60,083 nt of DNA from Mycobacteriales bacterium (GTDB taxonomy: Bacteria; Actinomycetota; Actinomycetes; Mycobacteriales; SCTD01), in NCBI GenBank assembly GCA_030697205.1, contig JAUYQP010000054.1, positions 1 to 60,083 on the forward strand, in the 5' to 3' direction. This document shows positions 16,457 to 26,102 of this stretch, piece by piece. Below the pieces are notes generated by a model. The model worked only from the letters and a program-made list of their open reading frames with translations, made no database searches and was not told the origin of the DNA. Within the stretch, counting starts at the first letter, position 1; the number at the start of each line of letters is the position of its first letter. Position numbers and translations under genes: made by a program.

Positions 16457-17472
16457 GTCGACGAGTCTGCCGCGAGCACGGCCGTGCAGCGCGCCAGGCG
16501 GTCCCGCCACCACTGCTGCCGGTCCGCGGACGCGGCGTAGCGAGCCAGCAGCTCCGGCTCCGGCACGACCGCCCCGGCCCGCATCCGGCCGGGCCCGCTG
16601 TCGAGCAGACCGGCCTCGACGACGTCCCCCGTCATGAGGTTGGTCGTGGCGAGGCCGCAGGCGTAGGGGAGCTCGGGCAGTGCCGCCGCGAGCGCGATCC
16701 CGGCGCTGATGCCGACCGAGGTGTCGAGGGCGCTCGACACCACGACGGGCAGCCCGCACTCCTCTGCGATCCGCAGGGCGGGGCGCACGCCACCGAGCGG
16801 CGCGACCTTCAGCACGAGCAGGTCGGCCGCCCCGGCGCGGGCGACCCGCAGCGGGTCGTCCGCCCGGCGGACGCTCTCGTCCGCGGCGACCAGCGCGTCC
16901 ACGCCGCCGTGGGCCAGGAGCACCCGCAGGCGCCCGAGGTCCTCGACGGAGGCGCAGGGCTGCTCGACGTACTCCAGCGAGAAGGCGGCGAGAGCGGTCA
17001 CCGCGCGCACCGCGTCGTCGAGCGACCAGGCGCCGTTGGCGTCGACGCGCACCCGGCCCTGCGGGCCGAGGACCTCGCGCACGGCGGCGACCCGTGCGAC
17101 GTCGTCGGCGAGCGACTGCCCCGCCTGGGCGACCTTGACCTTGGCGGTCGTGCAGCCCGCGAAGCGCGAGAGCACCCCGGCGACCTCGGCCGCGGTCACC
17201 GCCGGGACGGTCGCGTTGACCGGGACCTCGGTGCGGACCGGCTCGGGCCAGTCGCCGGCCACCGACTCCAGTGCGGCGGCCAGCCACAGCGCGGACTCGT
17301 CGTCGCCGTACTCGGGGAAGGGCGCGAACTCGCCCCAGCCACCGGGACCGCCCAGCAGCACCGCCTCGCGATGCAGGACGCCGCGGAAGGGGACGCGCAT
17401 GGGCAGCGACACGACGTGCACCTCGTGCACGGCCTCCAGGGCGTGGCTCCCGGTCGTGCCCAGCACCCGCAT
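16453..17472 (-). CDS. menC: o-Succinylbenzoate synthase
   Basis: 339 residues, ATG 17472. Enolase-superfamily barrel with the catalytic pair in TAKVKVA, metal ligands in RVDANGAW, EYVEQP and AADES, and the opposite lysine in VLKVAPLGG. Dehydrates SHCHC to o-succinylbenzoate. It is first in a menC-menD operon and divergent from menB with only 18 nt between the start codons, so the two promoters must overlap the opposite genes. Confidence 0.95.
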   Translation of the reverse strand: MRVLGTTGSHALEAVHEVHVVSLPMRVPFRGVLHREAVLLGGPGGWGEFAPFPEYGDDESALWLAAALESVAGDWPEPVRTEVPVNATVPAVTAAEVAGVLSRFAGCTTAKVKVAQAGQSLADDVARVAAVREVLGPQGRVRVDANGAWSLDDAVRAVTALAAFSLEYVEQPCASVEDLGRLRVLLAHGGVDALVAADESVRRADDPLRVARAGAADLLVLKVAPLGGVRPALRIAEECGLPVVVSSALDTSVGISAGIALAAALPELPYACGLATTNLMTGDVVEAGLLDSGPGRMRAGAVVPEPELLARYAASADRQQWWRDRLARCTAVLAADSST

Positions 17473-17477
17473 CCCCC

Positions 17478-17483
17478 TAGTGT
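17478..17483 (+). promoter_or_regulatory. -10 element TAGTGT, probable leaderless menB promoter
   Basis: TAGTGT fits the TANNNT pattern and ends 7 nt before the menB GTG. There is no Shine-Dalgarno site and only 18 nt to the divergent menC start, so a leaderless menB message is the simplest reading. Confidence 0.45.
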
Positions 17484-17490
17484 TGACGTC

Positions 17491-18414
17491 GTGGTCGCCA
17501 CTGTGTCAGAGCTGTTCGATCCCTCCGTGTGGCAGGAGGTCCCGGGGTTCGAGGACCTCCAGGACCTGACCTACCACCGCCACACCGCCCCCGGCCGCGA
17601 GGGTGCCGTCGTCCGCGTCGCCTTCGACCGGCCCGAGGTGCGCAACGCCTTCCGCCCCGGCACCGTCGACGAGCTCTACCGGGTGCTCGACCACGCGCGG
17701 ATGTCCCCGGACGTCGGGTGCGTGCTCCTCACCGGCAACGGCCCCTCACCCCGCGACGGCGGCTGGGCCTTCTGCTCCGGCGGCGACCAGCGGATCCGCG
17801 GGCGGGCCGGCTACCAGTACGCCTCCGGCGACACCGCCGAGAGCGTCGACCCGGCGCGGGCCGGCCGGCTGCACATCCTCGAGGTGCAGCGGCTGATCCG
17901 GACCATGCCCAAGGTCGTCATCTGCGTCGTCCCCGGGTGGGCGGCCGGCGGTGGGCACAGCCTGCACGTGGTCTGCGACCTCACGATCGCGAGCGCCGAG
18001 CACGCGCGCTTCAAGCAGACCGACGCCGACGTCGGCAGCTTCGACGGGGGCTACGGCAGCGCCGGTCTGGCCCGCCAGGTAGGCCAGAAGTTCGCCCGCG
18101 AGATCTTCTTCCTCGGCCGGGAGTACACCGCCGAGCAGATGCACCGGATGGGCGCGGTCAACGAGGTGGTGCCGCACGCCGACCTGGAGAGGGTGGCGAT
18201 CGAGTGGGCGCAGGAGGTCTGCCGCAAGAGCCCGACCGCCCAGCGGATGCTCAAGTACGCGTTCAACGCGGTGGACGACGGGATGGTCGGCCAGCAGGTG
18301 TTCGCCGGTGAGGCGACGCGACTGGCCTACATGACCGACGAGGCGGTCGAGGGGCGCGACGCCTTCCTGGAGAAGCGCGACCCCGACTGGTCGCCCTACC
18401 CCTACTACTTCTAG
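17491..18414 (+). CDS. menB: 1,4-Dihydroxy-2-naphthoyl-CoA synthase
   Basis: 307 residues from GTG 17491 (a second in-frame GTG lies at 17503). Crotonase fold: oxyanion and bicarbonate-site segments GWAFCSGGDQRIRG and PGWAAGGGHSLHVVCDLTIA, catalytic Asp/Ser region DADVGSFDGGYGSA, and the C-terminal YPYYF tail characteristic of MenB. Performs the Dieckmann-type ring closure of o-succinylbenzoyl-CoA. Closely resembles mycobacterial MenB. The Tyr that follows GYGSA in related enzymes (GSAYLAR) is Gly here (GSAGLAR). First gene of a menB-menE-menA operon. Confidence 0.95.
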   Translation: MVATVSELFDPSVWQEVPGFEDLQDLTYHRHTAPGREGAVVRVAFDRPEVRNAFRPGTVDELYRVLDHARMSPDVGCVLLTGNGPSPRDGGWAFCSGGDQRIRGRAGYQYASGDTAESVDPARAGRLHILEVQRLIRTMPKVVICVVPGWAAGGGHSLHVVCDLTIASAEHARFKQTDADVGSFDGGYGSAGLARQVGQKFAREIFFLGREYTAEQMHRMGAVNEVVPHADLERVAIEWAQEVCRKSPTAQRMLKYAFNAVDDGMVGQQVFAGEATRLAYMTDEAVEGRDAFLEKRDPDWSPYPYYF

Positions 18415-18425
18415 GTCGACCCGGC

Positions 18426-19484
18426 GTGCTCGCGGCGGAGCCGACTCTCGCGACGGTCGCGGCAGCGCTTGTGGGCCACGGCCCGCCGCTGCTCACGACC
18501 ACCGACCTCCGGGTCGTCGCGTCGATGCGTCCGGACGAGCCCCTGGAGCACGACGACATCGCGTTCGTCGTGCCCACCTCCGGGTCCACCGGCGAGCCGA
18601 AGGGCGTGCTGCTCACGGCTGCGAGCGCCCTGGCGTCGGCCGAGGCCGCAGCCAGCGTCGTCGGAGCAGGCCAGTGGCTGCTGGCGATCCCCGCGACGGG
18701 CGTGGGTGGCCTGCAGGTCCTCGTCCGCTCGGTCGTCGCGGGCACCGAGCCGGTCCGGCTCGCGGGGCCCACGACCGTCGAGGCCTTCGAGGCCGCGACC
18801 GCGCGGCTCACCGGCCCGCGCCGCCTGGTGTCGCTGGTGCCCACCCAGCTCCAGCGTCTGCTGGGCAGCCCGGCGCTGACGGCGTACGACGCGGTGCTGC
18901 TCGGAGGGGCGGCGGCGCCGGCAGCCCTGCTGAGGCAGGCCCGTGACGCGGGGGTGCGGGTCGTGACGACCTACGGCATGAGCGAGACCAGCGGCGGGTG
19001 CGTCTACGACGGCGTGCCGCTCCCAGGTGTCCGGGTCGAGGCGGGGGAGCCGATCCGGTTGTCCGGACCGGTCGTGGCTCGCGGCTACCGGCTGCGGCCC
19101 GACCTGACGGCAGCGCACTTCGACGGTGACCGCTTCACGACGAGCGACCGCGGCGAGGTCGTGGACGGTCGGCTCGTGGTCACCGGTCGGGTCGACGACG
19201 TCGTGGTGACCGGCGGTGTGAAGGTGCCACCGGCGGCCGTCGAGGCGGCCCTCGCCGACCACCCCAGCGTCGTGTCGGTCGCCGTGGTGGGCGTCCCCGA
19301 CGCGGAGTGGGGGCAGCGGGTCGTGGCCGTGGTCGTCCTGTCGGGGCCGTTGGGCCTCGACGAGGCTCGCGACCACGTCGCGGCCGCACTGCCGCGCAGC
19401 CACGCCCCCCGTGAGCTCAGGGAGGTCGACGCGCTGCCGCTGCTGCCGTCGGGCAAGATCGACCGCATGCGGTTGCGCGGATGA
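18426..19484 (+). CDS. menE: o-Succinylbenzoate-CoA ligase
   Basis: 352 residues, GTG 18426, 11 nt after menB. Adenylate-forming enzyme: P-loop-like [26 protein letters not shown] (A5), hinge aspartate region [15 protein letters not shown] (A8) and catalytic lysine in [13 protein letters not shown] (A10). Activates o-succinylbenzoate with ATP and CoA. Shorter than proteobacterial MenE (about 450) because the N-terminal subdomain is reduced, as in other actinobacteria. Its stop overlaps menA (ATGA). Confidence 0.92.
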   Translation: MLAAEPTLATVAAALVGHGPPLLTTTDLRVVASMRPDEPLEHDDIAFVVPTSGSTGEPKGVLLTAASALASAEAAASVVGAGQWLLAIPATGVGGLQVLVRSVVAGTEPVRLAGPTTVEAFEAATARLTGPRRLVSLVPTQLQRLLGSPALTAYDAVLLGGAAAPAALLRQARDAGVRVVTTYGMSETSGGCVYDGVPLPGVRVEAGEPIRLSGPVVARGYRLRPDLTAAHFDGDRFTTSDRGEVVDGRLVVTGRVDDVVVTGGVKVPPAAVEAALADHPSVVSVAVVGVPDAEWGQRVVAVVVLSGPLGLDEARDHVAAALPRSHAPRELREVDALPLLPSGKIDRMRLRG

Positions 19485-20350
19485 CGACGACGGCCCAGTG
19501 GGTGGAGGGGGCGCGGCCGCGGACCCTGCCGGCGGCCCTCGCGCCGGTGCTCGTGGGCACGGGCGCTGCGGCGCTCGTCGACGCGGTCCGTACGCTGCAC
19601 GCGCTGCTCGCCCTCGTGGTGGCGCTCGCGCTGCAGGTCGGCGTCAACTACGCCAACGACTACAGCGACGGGGTCCGCGGCACCGACGCCGACCGGGTCG
19701 GTCCGCTGCGGCTGGTGGGCTCCGGCACGGCCTCCCCGGCCGCCGTCCGGGCCGCGGCGATCGCGAGCATCGGCGTCGCGCTGCTCGCCGGTGGCGTGCT
19801 CGCGCTGCTGACGACGCTGTGGCTCGTCCCCCTCGGCGTGGTGCTCGTCGCCGCGGCCTGGGGCTACACCGGCGGCGCCTCGCCCTACGGCTACCGCGGC
19901 CTCGGCGAGGTCTCGGTGTTCGTGTTCTTCGGGCTCGTCGCGGTGACGGGCACGACCTACGTCCAGGCCGAGCGCGTCACGGCGCTCTCCGTCGTCGGCG
20001 GGATCTCCTGCGGCGCCCTGGCCTGCGCGATCCTCGTCGCCAACAACCTGCGCGACATCCCCACCGACGTCGTCGCCGACAAGCGCACCCTCGCGGTGCG
20101 GCTCGGGGACGCGCGGACGCGCACCCTGTACGCCGGTCTGCTGCTGTCCGCCGCCGTCGTCACCGTGGCGGCGACCGCGGCGACGCCCTGGGCGCTGCTC
20201 GGGCTGCTCGCGGCGCCGCTCGCCCGCGATCCCCTGCAGCGCGTCCGGCAGGGCGCGACCGGTCGCGACCTCGTCCCGGTCCTGGTCGGCACCGGCAGGC
20301 TCCAGCTCGCCTACGCCGTGCTACTCACCGTCGGGCTCCTCCTCGACTGA
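19481..20350 (+). CDS. menA: 1,4-Dihydroxy-2-naphthoate polyprenyltransferase
   Basis: 289 residues with about eight membrane helices. The prenyl-diphosphate/Mg2+ motif [14 protein letters not shown] (NDxxDxxxGxD) is present, and a second acidic loop [19 protein letters not shown] is intact. Attaches the polyprenyl tail to DHNA in the membrane, giving demethylmenaquinone. Last gene of the menB-menE-menA operon and convergent with menG. The polyprenyl donor is plausibly made by the synthase at 37929. Confidence 0.95.
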   Translation: MTTTAQWVEGARPRTLPAALAPVLVGTGAAALVDAVRTLHALLALVVALALQVGVNYANDYSDGVRGTDADRVGPLRLVGSGTASPAAVRAAAIASIGVALLAGGVLALLTTLWLVPLGVVLVAAAWGYTGGASPYGYRGLGEVSVFVFFGLVAVTGTTYVQAERVTALSVVGGISCGALACAILVANNLRDIPTDVVADKRTLAVRLGDARTRTLYAGLLLSAAVVTVAATAATPWALLGLLAAPLARDPLQRVRQGATGRDLVPVLVGTGRLQLAYAVLLTVGLLLD

Positions 20351-20376
20351 GACCGCGCTCGCCCTCGGCGCTGCGA

Positions 20377-21072
20377 CTAGGGGCGAGTGGCTCGGTGCAG
20401 CGCGACGATGCCGCCGGTGAGGTCGCGCCAGGCGACCGCGCCCCACCCGGCCCGCTGCAGGTCCTGGGCCAACGATGCCTGCGCGGGCCAGGCCCGGATC
20501 GACTCGGCGAGGTAGACGTAGGCGGCTGGGTCGCTGCTCACGCGGGAGGCCACCGCCGGCAGCGCCTTCATGAGGTACTCCACGTAGACGGTGCGGAACG
20601 GCTTCCACGTCGGGTGGCTGAACTCGCAGACCACGAGCCGGCCGCCGGGCCGCGTCACCCGCAGCATCTCCTGCAGCGCCACCACGCGGTCCGCGGTGTT
20701 GCGCAGCCCGAAGGAGATCGTCACCGCGTCGAAGGACGCGTCGGCGAAGGGCAGCCGCAGCGCGTCACCGGCGACCAGCGACACCCCCCGGTGGCCGGCG
20801 CGGGCACCGACCCGCAGCATCCCGAGGCTGAAGTCGCAGCCGACCACCGACGCGCCCGACGCGGCGAGCGCGGCGCTGGAGGTGGCGGTCCCCGCGGCCA
20901 GGTCGAGGACCCGTTCGCCGGCGCGCAGGTCGAGCGCAGAGCGCACCGCGACCCGCCAGCCGCGGTCCTGGCCGAGCGACAGCACGGTGTTGGTGAGGTC
21001 GTAGCGCGCGGCCACCTCGTCGAACATGGCGGCCACCTGGGCCGGGTCCTTCTCGAGCGTCGCGCGGGTCAC
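20377..21072 (-). CDS. menG: Demethylmenaquinone methyltransferase
   Basis: 231 residues, GTG 21072. UbiE/MenG Rossmann methyltransferase: [23 protein letters not shown]-binding [40 protein letters not shown] and VCEFSHPTW are family signatures. Methylates demethylmenaquinone with S-adenosylmethionine, the final step. Divergent from the menJ-nuo operon; the Rex-type operator lies between them, so it could also influence menG. Confidence 0.94.
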   Translation of the reverse strand: MTRATLEKDPAQVAAMFDEVAARYDLTNTVLSLGQDRGWRVAVRSALDLRAGERVLDLAAGTATSSAALAASGASVVGCDFSLGMLRVGARAGHRGVSLVAGDALRLPFADASFDAVTISFGLRNTADRVVALQEMLRVTRPGGRLVVCEFSHPTWKPFRTVYVEYLMKALPAVASRVSSDPAAYVYLAESIRAWPAQASLAQDLQRAGWGAVAWRDLTGGIVALHRATRP

Positions 21073-21138
21073 GCCACCATCCTCCCAGGAGGTCCCGGCC
21101 GCGCGCGAACCGGGAGTGCCACCTCACCGTGCAGCCCC

Positions 21139-21144
21139 TACACT
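21139..21144 (+). promoter_or_regulatory. Candidate -10 element TACACT for menJ-nuo
   Basis: TACACT lies 8 nt before the Rex-type palindrome, the same order as at 3905-3930. The -35 region is weak. A bound repressor would cover the start site. Confidence 0.5.
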
Positions 21145-21152
21145 CGACCACA

Positions 21153-21178
21153 GCGCTCGTGAAATCTTTCACAAGCGC
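21153..21178 (+). promoter_or_regulatory. Rex-type operator upstream of menJ-nuo operon
   Basis: GCGCTCGTGAA-ATCT-TTCACAAGCGC: 11-bp arms with one mismatch, containing the Rex half-sites TCGTGAA and TTCACAA (consensus TTGTGAA-N4-TTCACAA). It lies 15 nt upstream of the menJ GTG. Rex control of nuo by the NADH/NAD+ ratio is known in Streptomyces; here it is inferred from the site. Confidence 0.8.
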
Positions 21179-21193
21179 CAGAACGGAGCCCCG

Positions 21194-22459
21194 GTGACCA
21201 CCTCAGCCGTGCAGGACGCGGACGTCGTCGTCGTCGGCGCCGGCCCCGGCGGGAGCGCTGCCGCGCAGCTGCTCGCCCAGTCCGGCCTCGACGTCCTCGT
21301 GCTCGAGAAGACCGCCTTCCCCCGCGAGAAGGTCTGCGGCGACGGCCTCACGCCGCGCGCGGTCAAGACCCTCGTCGACATGGGCATCGACACCACCGAC
21401 GCCAACGGCTTCATCCGCAACCGGGGCCTTCGCATCATCGGCGGCGGCGTCAAGCTCGAGCTGCCCTGGCCGGAGCTCGCGTCGTACCCGAGCTATGGCC
21501 TGGTCCGGCCGCGGCTGGACTTCGACGACCTGCTCGCCCAGACCGCGCAGAAGGCCGGCGCCCGGCTGCAGACCCTCAGCACCGTGACCGGCCCGGTCGT
21601 CGAGAACGGCCGCATCGTCGGCGTCACCGCGAAGGTCGGGCCCGACAAGGTCGAGACGACCTACCGCGCGCCGGTCGTCATCGCCGCCGACGGCGTGAGC
21701 GCCCGCCTCGCGCTCTCGCAGGGCATCCACAAGCGCGACGACCGCCCGATGGGCGTGGCCGTGCGGCGCTACTACGAGAGCCCCCGCCACGACGACGACA
21801 TGCTCGAGTCCTGGCTGGAGCTGCGCACCCCCGACGGCGACCTGCTCCCCGGCTACGGCTGGGTCTTCGGCGTCGGCGACGGCACGTCCAACGTCGGCCT
21901 CGGCATCCTCAACACCACGACAGCCTGGCAGGACACCAACTACAAGGACCTGATGGCGCGCTGGACGGCGTCGATGCCGAGCGAGTGGCAGTACGACGAG
22001 GAGCACGCGCGCGGCCCGATCCGCGGCGCCGCCCTGCCGATGGGCTTCAACCGCCAGCCGCACTACCGCGACGGCATGCTGCTCGTCGGTGACGCGGCGG
22101 GCGCGGTCAACCCGTTCAACGGCGAGGGCATCGCCTACGCCCTGGAGTCCGGCCGGTTGGCCGCCGAGGTCGTCGTGCAGGCGCTCGCCCGCGCCGAGGG
22201 CCCGGCCCGCGAGCGCGCCCTGGAGGCCTACCCGGCCGCCATGAAGGCGCAGTACGGCGGCTACTACACGCTCGGTCGCGTCTTCGTCGGCCTCATCGGC
22301 AACCCGCAGGTCATGAAGCTGGCGACGAAGTACGGCCTGCCGCGCCCGCTGCTCATGAAGTTCACGCTCAAGCTGCTCGCCAACCTCACCGACCCGCGCG
22401 GCGGGGACGCCCTCGACCGGGTCATCAACGGCATGGTCAAGCTCGCCCCGGCGGCCTGA
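21194..22459 (+). CDS. menJ: Geranylgeranyl reductase family, MenJ-like menaquinone reductase
   Basis: 421 residues, GTG 21194. FAD-dependent oxidoreductase with the dinucleotide motif VVGAGPGGSAAA, the family motif CGDGLTPRAV, and the second FAD motif GDAAGAVNPFNGEGIAYALESG. In Mycobacterium tuberculosis the homologue MenJ saturates one isoprene unit of menaquinone-9. The position between the men genes and nuo supports that role over archaeal-type lipid reduction. First gene of the Rex-controlled transcription unit. Confidence 0.85.
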   Translation: MTTSAVQDADVVVVGAGPGGSAAAQLLAQSGLDVLVLEKTAFPREKVCGDGLTPRAVKTLVDMGIDTTDANGFIRNRGLRIIGGGVKLELPWPELASYPSYGLVRPRLDFDDLLAQTAQKAGARLQTLSTVTGPVVENGRIVGVTAKVGPDKVETTYRAPVVIAADGVSARLALSQGIHKRDDRPMGVAVRRYYESPRHDDDMLESWLELRTPDGDLLPGYGWVFGVGDGTSNVGLGILNTTTAWQDTNYKDLMARWTASMPSEWQYDEEHARGPIRGAALPMGFNRQPHYRDGMLLVGDAAGAVNPFNGEGIAYALESGRLAAEVVVQALARAEGPARERALEAYPAAMKAQYGGYYTLGRVFVGLIGNPQVMKLATKYGLPRPLLMKFTLKLLANLTDPRGGDALDRVINGMVKLAPAA

Positions 22460-22498
22460 CGGCATGACCCCACCCGTCGCGCACCCGGCCGCGACCCG

Positions 22499-22504
22499 TA
22501 GGCT
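22499..22504 (+). promoter_or_regulatory. Possible internal -10 element before nuoA
   Basis: TAGGCT occurs 60 nt before nuoA in the 105-nt gap after menJ. It may give nuo its own promoter. No -35 is evident, so this is weak. Confidence 0.25.
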
Positions 22505-22564
22505 GCCCCGTCGGGTCGCCCCCCGCCTTCCTGCACGTCCCGCCCGAGAGGAGCACGGCCGCTG

Positions 22565-22924
22565 ATGGACGTCTACGTCCCGATCCTCGTGCTCTTCGCG
22601 CTGGCCTTCGCCTTCGCGGCGGGCTCGGTGCTGGCGGCCGGTCTGATCGGTCCCAAGCGCTACAACCGGGCCAAGCTCGACGCCTACGAGTGCGGGATCG
22701 AGCCGACCCCGCAGCCCATGGGCGGCGGTCGCTTCCCGATCAAGTTCTACCTGACGGCGATGCTGTTCATCGTCTTCGACATCGAGATCATCTTCCTGTA
22801 CCCCTGGGCCGTCACCTTCAACTCGCTCGGGCTGTTCGGCCTGGTCGAGATGGTCCTGTTCATCGGCACCGTCTTCGTCGCGTACGCCTACGTCTGGCGG
22901 CGCGGCGGTCTGGAGTGGGACTGA
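22565..22924 (+). CDS. nuoA: NADH-quinone oxidoreductase subunit A
   Basis: 119 residues, three membrane helices. The loop with the conserved CGIEP ([10 protein letters not shown]) between helices 1 and 2, and [11 protein letters not shown] in helix 2, are the NuoA signatures; this loop helps form the quinone-binding cavity. First nuo gene; ATG follows GAGAGGAGCACGGCCGCTG, which contains the ribosome-binding site. Confidence 0.95.
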   Translation: MDVYVPILVLFALAFAFAAGSVLAAGLIGPKRYNRAKLDAYECGIEPTPQPMGGGRFPIKFYLTAMLFIVFDIEIIFLYPWAVTFNSLGLFGLVEMVLFIGTVFVAYAYVWRRGGLEWD

Positions 22925-22925
22925 C

Positions 22926-23471
22926 ATGGGTCTTGAGGAGAAGCTCCCCAGCGGAGTCCTGCTGACGAGCGTCGAGAAGCTCGTCAACTGGTCGCGCAAG
23001 TCCTCGCTGTGGCCGGCGACGTTCGGCCTCGCCTGCTGCGCCATCGAGATGATGGCGTCGGGCGCCGGTCGCTACGACCTCGCCCGCTTCGGCATGGAGG
23101 TCTTCCGCGCCTCGCCGCGCCAGGCCGACCTGATGATCGTCGCGGGCCGGGTCAGCCAGAAGATGGCGCCCGTCGTCCGCCAGATCTACGACCAGATGCC
23201 CGAGCCCAAGTGGGTCATCGCGATGGGCGTGTGCGCCAGCTCCGGCGGCATGTTCAACAACTACGCGATCGTGCAGGGCGTCGACCACATCATCCCCGTC
23301 GACATGTACCTCCCCGGCTGCCCGCCGCGCCCGGAGATGCTGCTCGACGCGATCCTCAAGCTGCACGACAAGATCATGGACGAGCCGCTCGGTGCCAACG
23401 CCAAGCGTCGCGAGCTGCCGGGCTACGAGCCCAAGATCCTGCTCCCGAGCAGCGTGCGGTACGCCCAGTGA
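22926..23471 (+). CDS. nuoB: NADH-quinone oxidoreductase subunit B
   Basis: 181 residues. Carries the terminal 4Fe-4S cluster N2: ligands Cys37 and Cys38 (LACCAIEMM), Cys103 ([10 protein letters not shown]) and Cys132 (GCPPRPE) are all present. Starts 1 nt after the nuoA stop. Its own stop overlaps the nuoC start. Confidence 0.96.
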   Translation: MGLEEKLPSGVLLTSVEKLVNWSRKSSLWPATFGLACCAIEMMASGAGRYDLARFGMEVFRASPRQADLMIVAGRVSQKMAPVVRQIYDQMPEPKWVIAMGVCASSGGMFNNYAIVQGVDHIIPVDMYLPGCPPRPEMLLDAILKLHDKIMDEPLGANAKRRELPGYEPKILLPSSVRYAQ

Positions 23472-24121
23472 CGGCCCCCCTCGAGCCGCGCGCCGGTCAG
23501 GACATGTTCGGTGCCGCTTTCGGCGGTGACACCTCCGGCTTCGGAGGCCTGGTCCGTCGTACGCCGGAAGCCGTCTCCACGCCGCGCCCCTACGGCGGGT
23601 GGTTCGACGAGGCCGTCGACGCCCTCGAGGCCGCCTACCCGGCCTTCTCCGACGCCATCACCCGCGTCGTCGTCGACCGCGGCGAGCTGACCCTGCACGT
23701 GCGCCCCGACAAGGTCGCCGAGGTGTGCCAGGTCCTGCGCGACGACCCCAACCACCGCTACGAGCTGCTCTCGAGCGTCTCCGGCGTCGACTACCCCGCC
23801 GAGGCGACTCGGCTGCACGCCGTCTACCACCTGACGTCGATGACCTACCGCCGCCGGCTGCGCCTCGAGACCGCCGTCACCGTCGAGGACCCCCATGTCG
23901 CGAGCGTCTGCGACGTCTACCCGACGGCCGACTTCCACGAGCGCGAGACGTGGGACTTCTTCGGGATCGTCTTCGACGGCCACCCGGCGCTGACCCGCAT
24001 CCTCATGCCCGACGACTGGGACGGCCACCCGCAGCGCAAGGACTACCCCCTGGGCGGCGTGCCGGTCGAGTACAAGGGCGCCACCATCCCGCCGCCCGAC
24101 GAGCGGAGGACCTACTCGTGA
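23468..24121 (+). CDS. nuoC: NADH-quinone oxidoreductase subunit C
   Basis: 217 residues from GTG 23468 (overlap GTGA with nuoB). Contains the 30-kDa subunit signature [20 protein letters not shown] followed by [20 protein letters not shown]. The first 45 residues are an actinobacterial extension rich in Gly and Phe. Peripheral-arm subunit, separate from NuoD (not fused as in E. coli). Confidence 0.95.
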   Translation: MTAPLEPRAGQDMFGAAFGGDTSGFGGLVRRTPEAVSTPRPYGGWFDEAVDALEAAYPAFSDAITRVVVDRGELTLHVRPDKVAEVCQVLRDDPNHRYELLSSVSGVDYPAEATRLHAVYHLTSMTYRRRLRLETAVTVEDPHVASVCDVYPTADFHERETWDFFGIVFDGHPALTRILMPDDWDGHPQRKDYPLGGVPVEYKGATIPPPDERRTYS

Positions 24122-25443
24122 CGACCACCGACCCCTACGCCGCGCCTGCCGGCACGCGCGAGACCACCGAAGGCACGGTCTACACCGTCACCGGTGGCGA
24201 CTGGGACACCGTCCTCGCGGGGGCCGCCGAGGACGAGCGCATGGTCGTCAACATGGGGCCGCAGCACCCGTCGACGCACGGCGTGCTCCGCCTCGTGCTC
24301 GAGCTCGAGGGCGAGACGGTCACCCAGGCCCGCACCGTCATCGGCTACCTCCACACCGGCATCGAGAAGAACCTCGAGTACCGCACGTGGACCCAGGGCG
24401 TCACCTTTGTGACGCGCATGGACTACCTCGCCAACGCCTTCAACGAGACCGGCTACTGCCTGGCCGTGGAGAAGCTGCTCGGCATCGAGGTGCCCGAGCG
24501 GGCCAACGTCATCCGGGTGCTCGTCATGGAGCTGCAGCGCATCGCGTCGCACCTCGTCGGTCTCGCGACCGGCGGTATGGAGCTCGGTGCGTTGACCGCG
24601 ATGACCAACGGCTTCCGCGAGCGCGAGGTCGTCCTCGACGTGCTCGAGATGATCACCGGCCAGCGGATGAACCCCGCCTACGTCCGGCCCGGCGGCGTCG
24701 CAGCCGACCTCCCGCCCGGTGCGGTCGAGAAGATCCGCGAGCTGCTCGCCCTGTTCGACGAGCGCCTCCCCGGCTACGACGACCTGCTGACCGGCAACCC
24801 CATCTGGCAGGCGCGGCTGCAGGGCGTGGCGCACCTCGACCTGCAGGGCTGCCTGGCCCTCGGCGTGACCGGACCGATCCTCCGCGCCGCCGGCCTGGGC
24901 TGGGACCTGCGCAAGACCGAGCCCTACTGCGGCTACGAGGGCTACGACTTCGACGTGCCCGTGGAGACCACCGCCGACGGGTGGGGTCGCTTCCGGGTCC
25001 GGATCCGCGAGATGCGCGAGTCGATGAAGATCATCGAGCAGGCGCTCGACAAGCTGGTGCCCGGCCCCGTCATGGTCGAGGACAAGAAGGTCGGCTGGCC
25101 GGCCCAGCTGGCTCTGGGCAGCGACGGCCTCGGCAACTCCCTCGACCACGTGAAGAAGATCATGGGCACCTCGATGGAGGCCCTGATCCACCACTTCAAG
25201 CTGGTCACCGAGGGCTTCCGCGTCCCGGCCGGTCAGGTCTACGTCGCGATCGAGTCCCCCCGCGGCGAGATGGGCTTCCACGCGGTGAGCGACGGCGGCA
25301 CGCGGCCCTACCGCGTCCACGTCCGCGACCCCTCCTTCGTCAACCTGCAGGCGACCTCCGCGATGTGCGAAGGCGCTCTGCTCGCCGACGCCATCGCGGC
25401 CGTCGCGAGCATCGATCCGGTCATGGGCGGAGTGGACAGGTAG
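24118..25443 (+). CDS. nuoD: NADH-quinone oxidoreductase subunit D
   Basis: 441 residues from GTG 24118 (overlap with nuoC). 49-kDa subunit: [20 protein letters not shown] includes the quinone-site His and the family start, then [16 protein letters not shown] and the C-terminal [15 protein letters not shown]. Forms the quinone-reduction chamber with NuoB. Evolutionarily the large subunit of NiFe hydrogenases without its metal cysteines. Confidence 0.96.
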   Translation: MTTTDPYAAPAGTRETTEGTVYTVTGGDWDTVLAGAAEDERMVVNMGPQHPSTHGVLRLVLELEGETVTQARTVIGYLHTGIEKNLEYRTWTQGVTFVTRMDYLANAFNETGYCLAVEKLLGIEVPERANVIRVLVMELQRIASHLVGLATGGMELGALTAMTNGFREREVVLDVLEMITGQRMNPAYVRPGGVAADLPPGAVEKIRELLALFDERLPGYDDLLTGNPIWQARLQGVAHLDLQGCLALGVTGPILRAAGLGWDLRKTEPYCGYEGYDFDVPVETTADGWGRFRVRIREMRESMKIIEQALDKLVPGPVMVEDKKVGWPAQLALGSDGLGNSLDHVKKIMGTSMEALIHHFKLVTEGFRVPAGQVYVAIESPRGEMGFHAVSDGGTRPYRVHVRDPSFVNLQATSAMCEGALLADAIAAVASIDPVMGGVDR

Positions 25444-26102
25444 TGCTCACGGACAAGACCCGCGCAGAGGCGCGCGAGCTCATCGCGCGCTACCCCGTGC
25501 CCCGCTCGGCGCTGCTGCCGATGCTGCACCTCGTGCAGTCGGAGGAGGGCTACGTCAGCCCCGACGGCATCGCGCTGTGCGCCGAGGAGCTCGGCCTCAC
25601 CAAGGCCGAGGTCGGCGCCGTCGCGACCTTCTACACGATGTACCGCCGCAAGCCGGCCGGCACCTACCACGTCGGTGTGTGCACCAACACGCTGTGCGCG
25701 GTCCTCGGCGGCGACGAGATCTTCGCCGCCGTGAAGGACCACCTCGGCATCGGCCACAACGAGACGACCGAGGACGGCACGGTCAGCCTCGAGCACCTCG
25801 AGTGCAACGCGGCCTGCGACTACGCGCCGGTGATGATGGTCAACTGGGAGTTCTACGACAACCAGACGCCGGCCTCCGCCCGCGACCTCGTCGACGCCTG
25901 CCGCGCCGGCACCCCGCCGCCGCCCACCCGTGGACCGTCGTCGCTGTGCACCTTCAAGCAGGCCAGTCGCGTCATCGCCGGCTTCAACGACGGCCGCGCG
26001 GGCGAGGGCGTCAACGCCGGCCCGCCCGCGCTGGTCGGCCTCGAGCTCGCGAAGGGCCGCGGCGACACCGCACCCGACTACCCGGGCCAGGAGCAGTCAT
26101 GA
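25443..26102 (+). CDS. nuoE: NADH-quinone oxidoreductase subunit E
   Basis: 219 residues, GTG 25443 sharing one base with the nuoD stop. Thioredoxin-like subunit with the 2Fe-2S cluster N1a ligands Cys80, Cys85, Cys121 and Cys125. A C-terminal tail of about 50 residues, rich in Gly/Pro, extends beyond the family core, as in other actinobacteria. Stop overlaps nuoF (ATGA). Confidence 0.95.
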   Translation: MLTDKTRAEARELIARYPVPRSALLPMLHLVQSEEGYVSPDGIALCAEELGLTKAEVGAVATFYTMYRRKPAGTYHVGVCTNTLCAVLGGDEIFAAVKDHLGIGHNETTEDGTVSLEHLECNAACDYAPVMMVNWEFYDNQTPASARDLVDACRAGTPPPPTRGPSSLCTFKQASRVIAGFNDGRAGEGVNAGPPALVGLELAKGRGDTAPDYPGQEQS

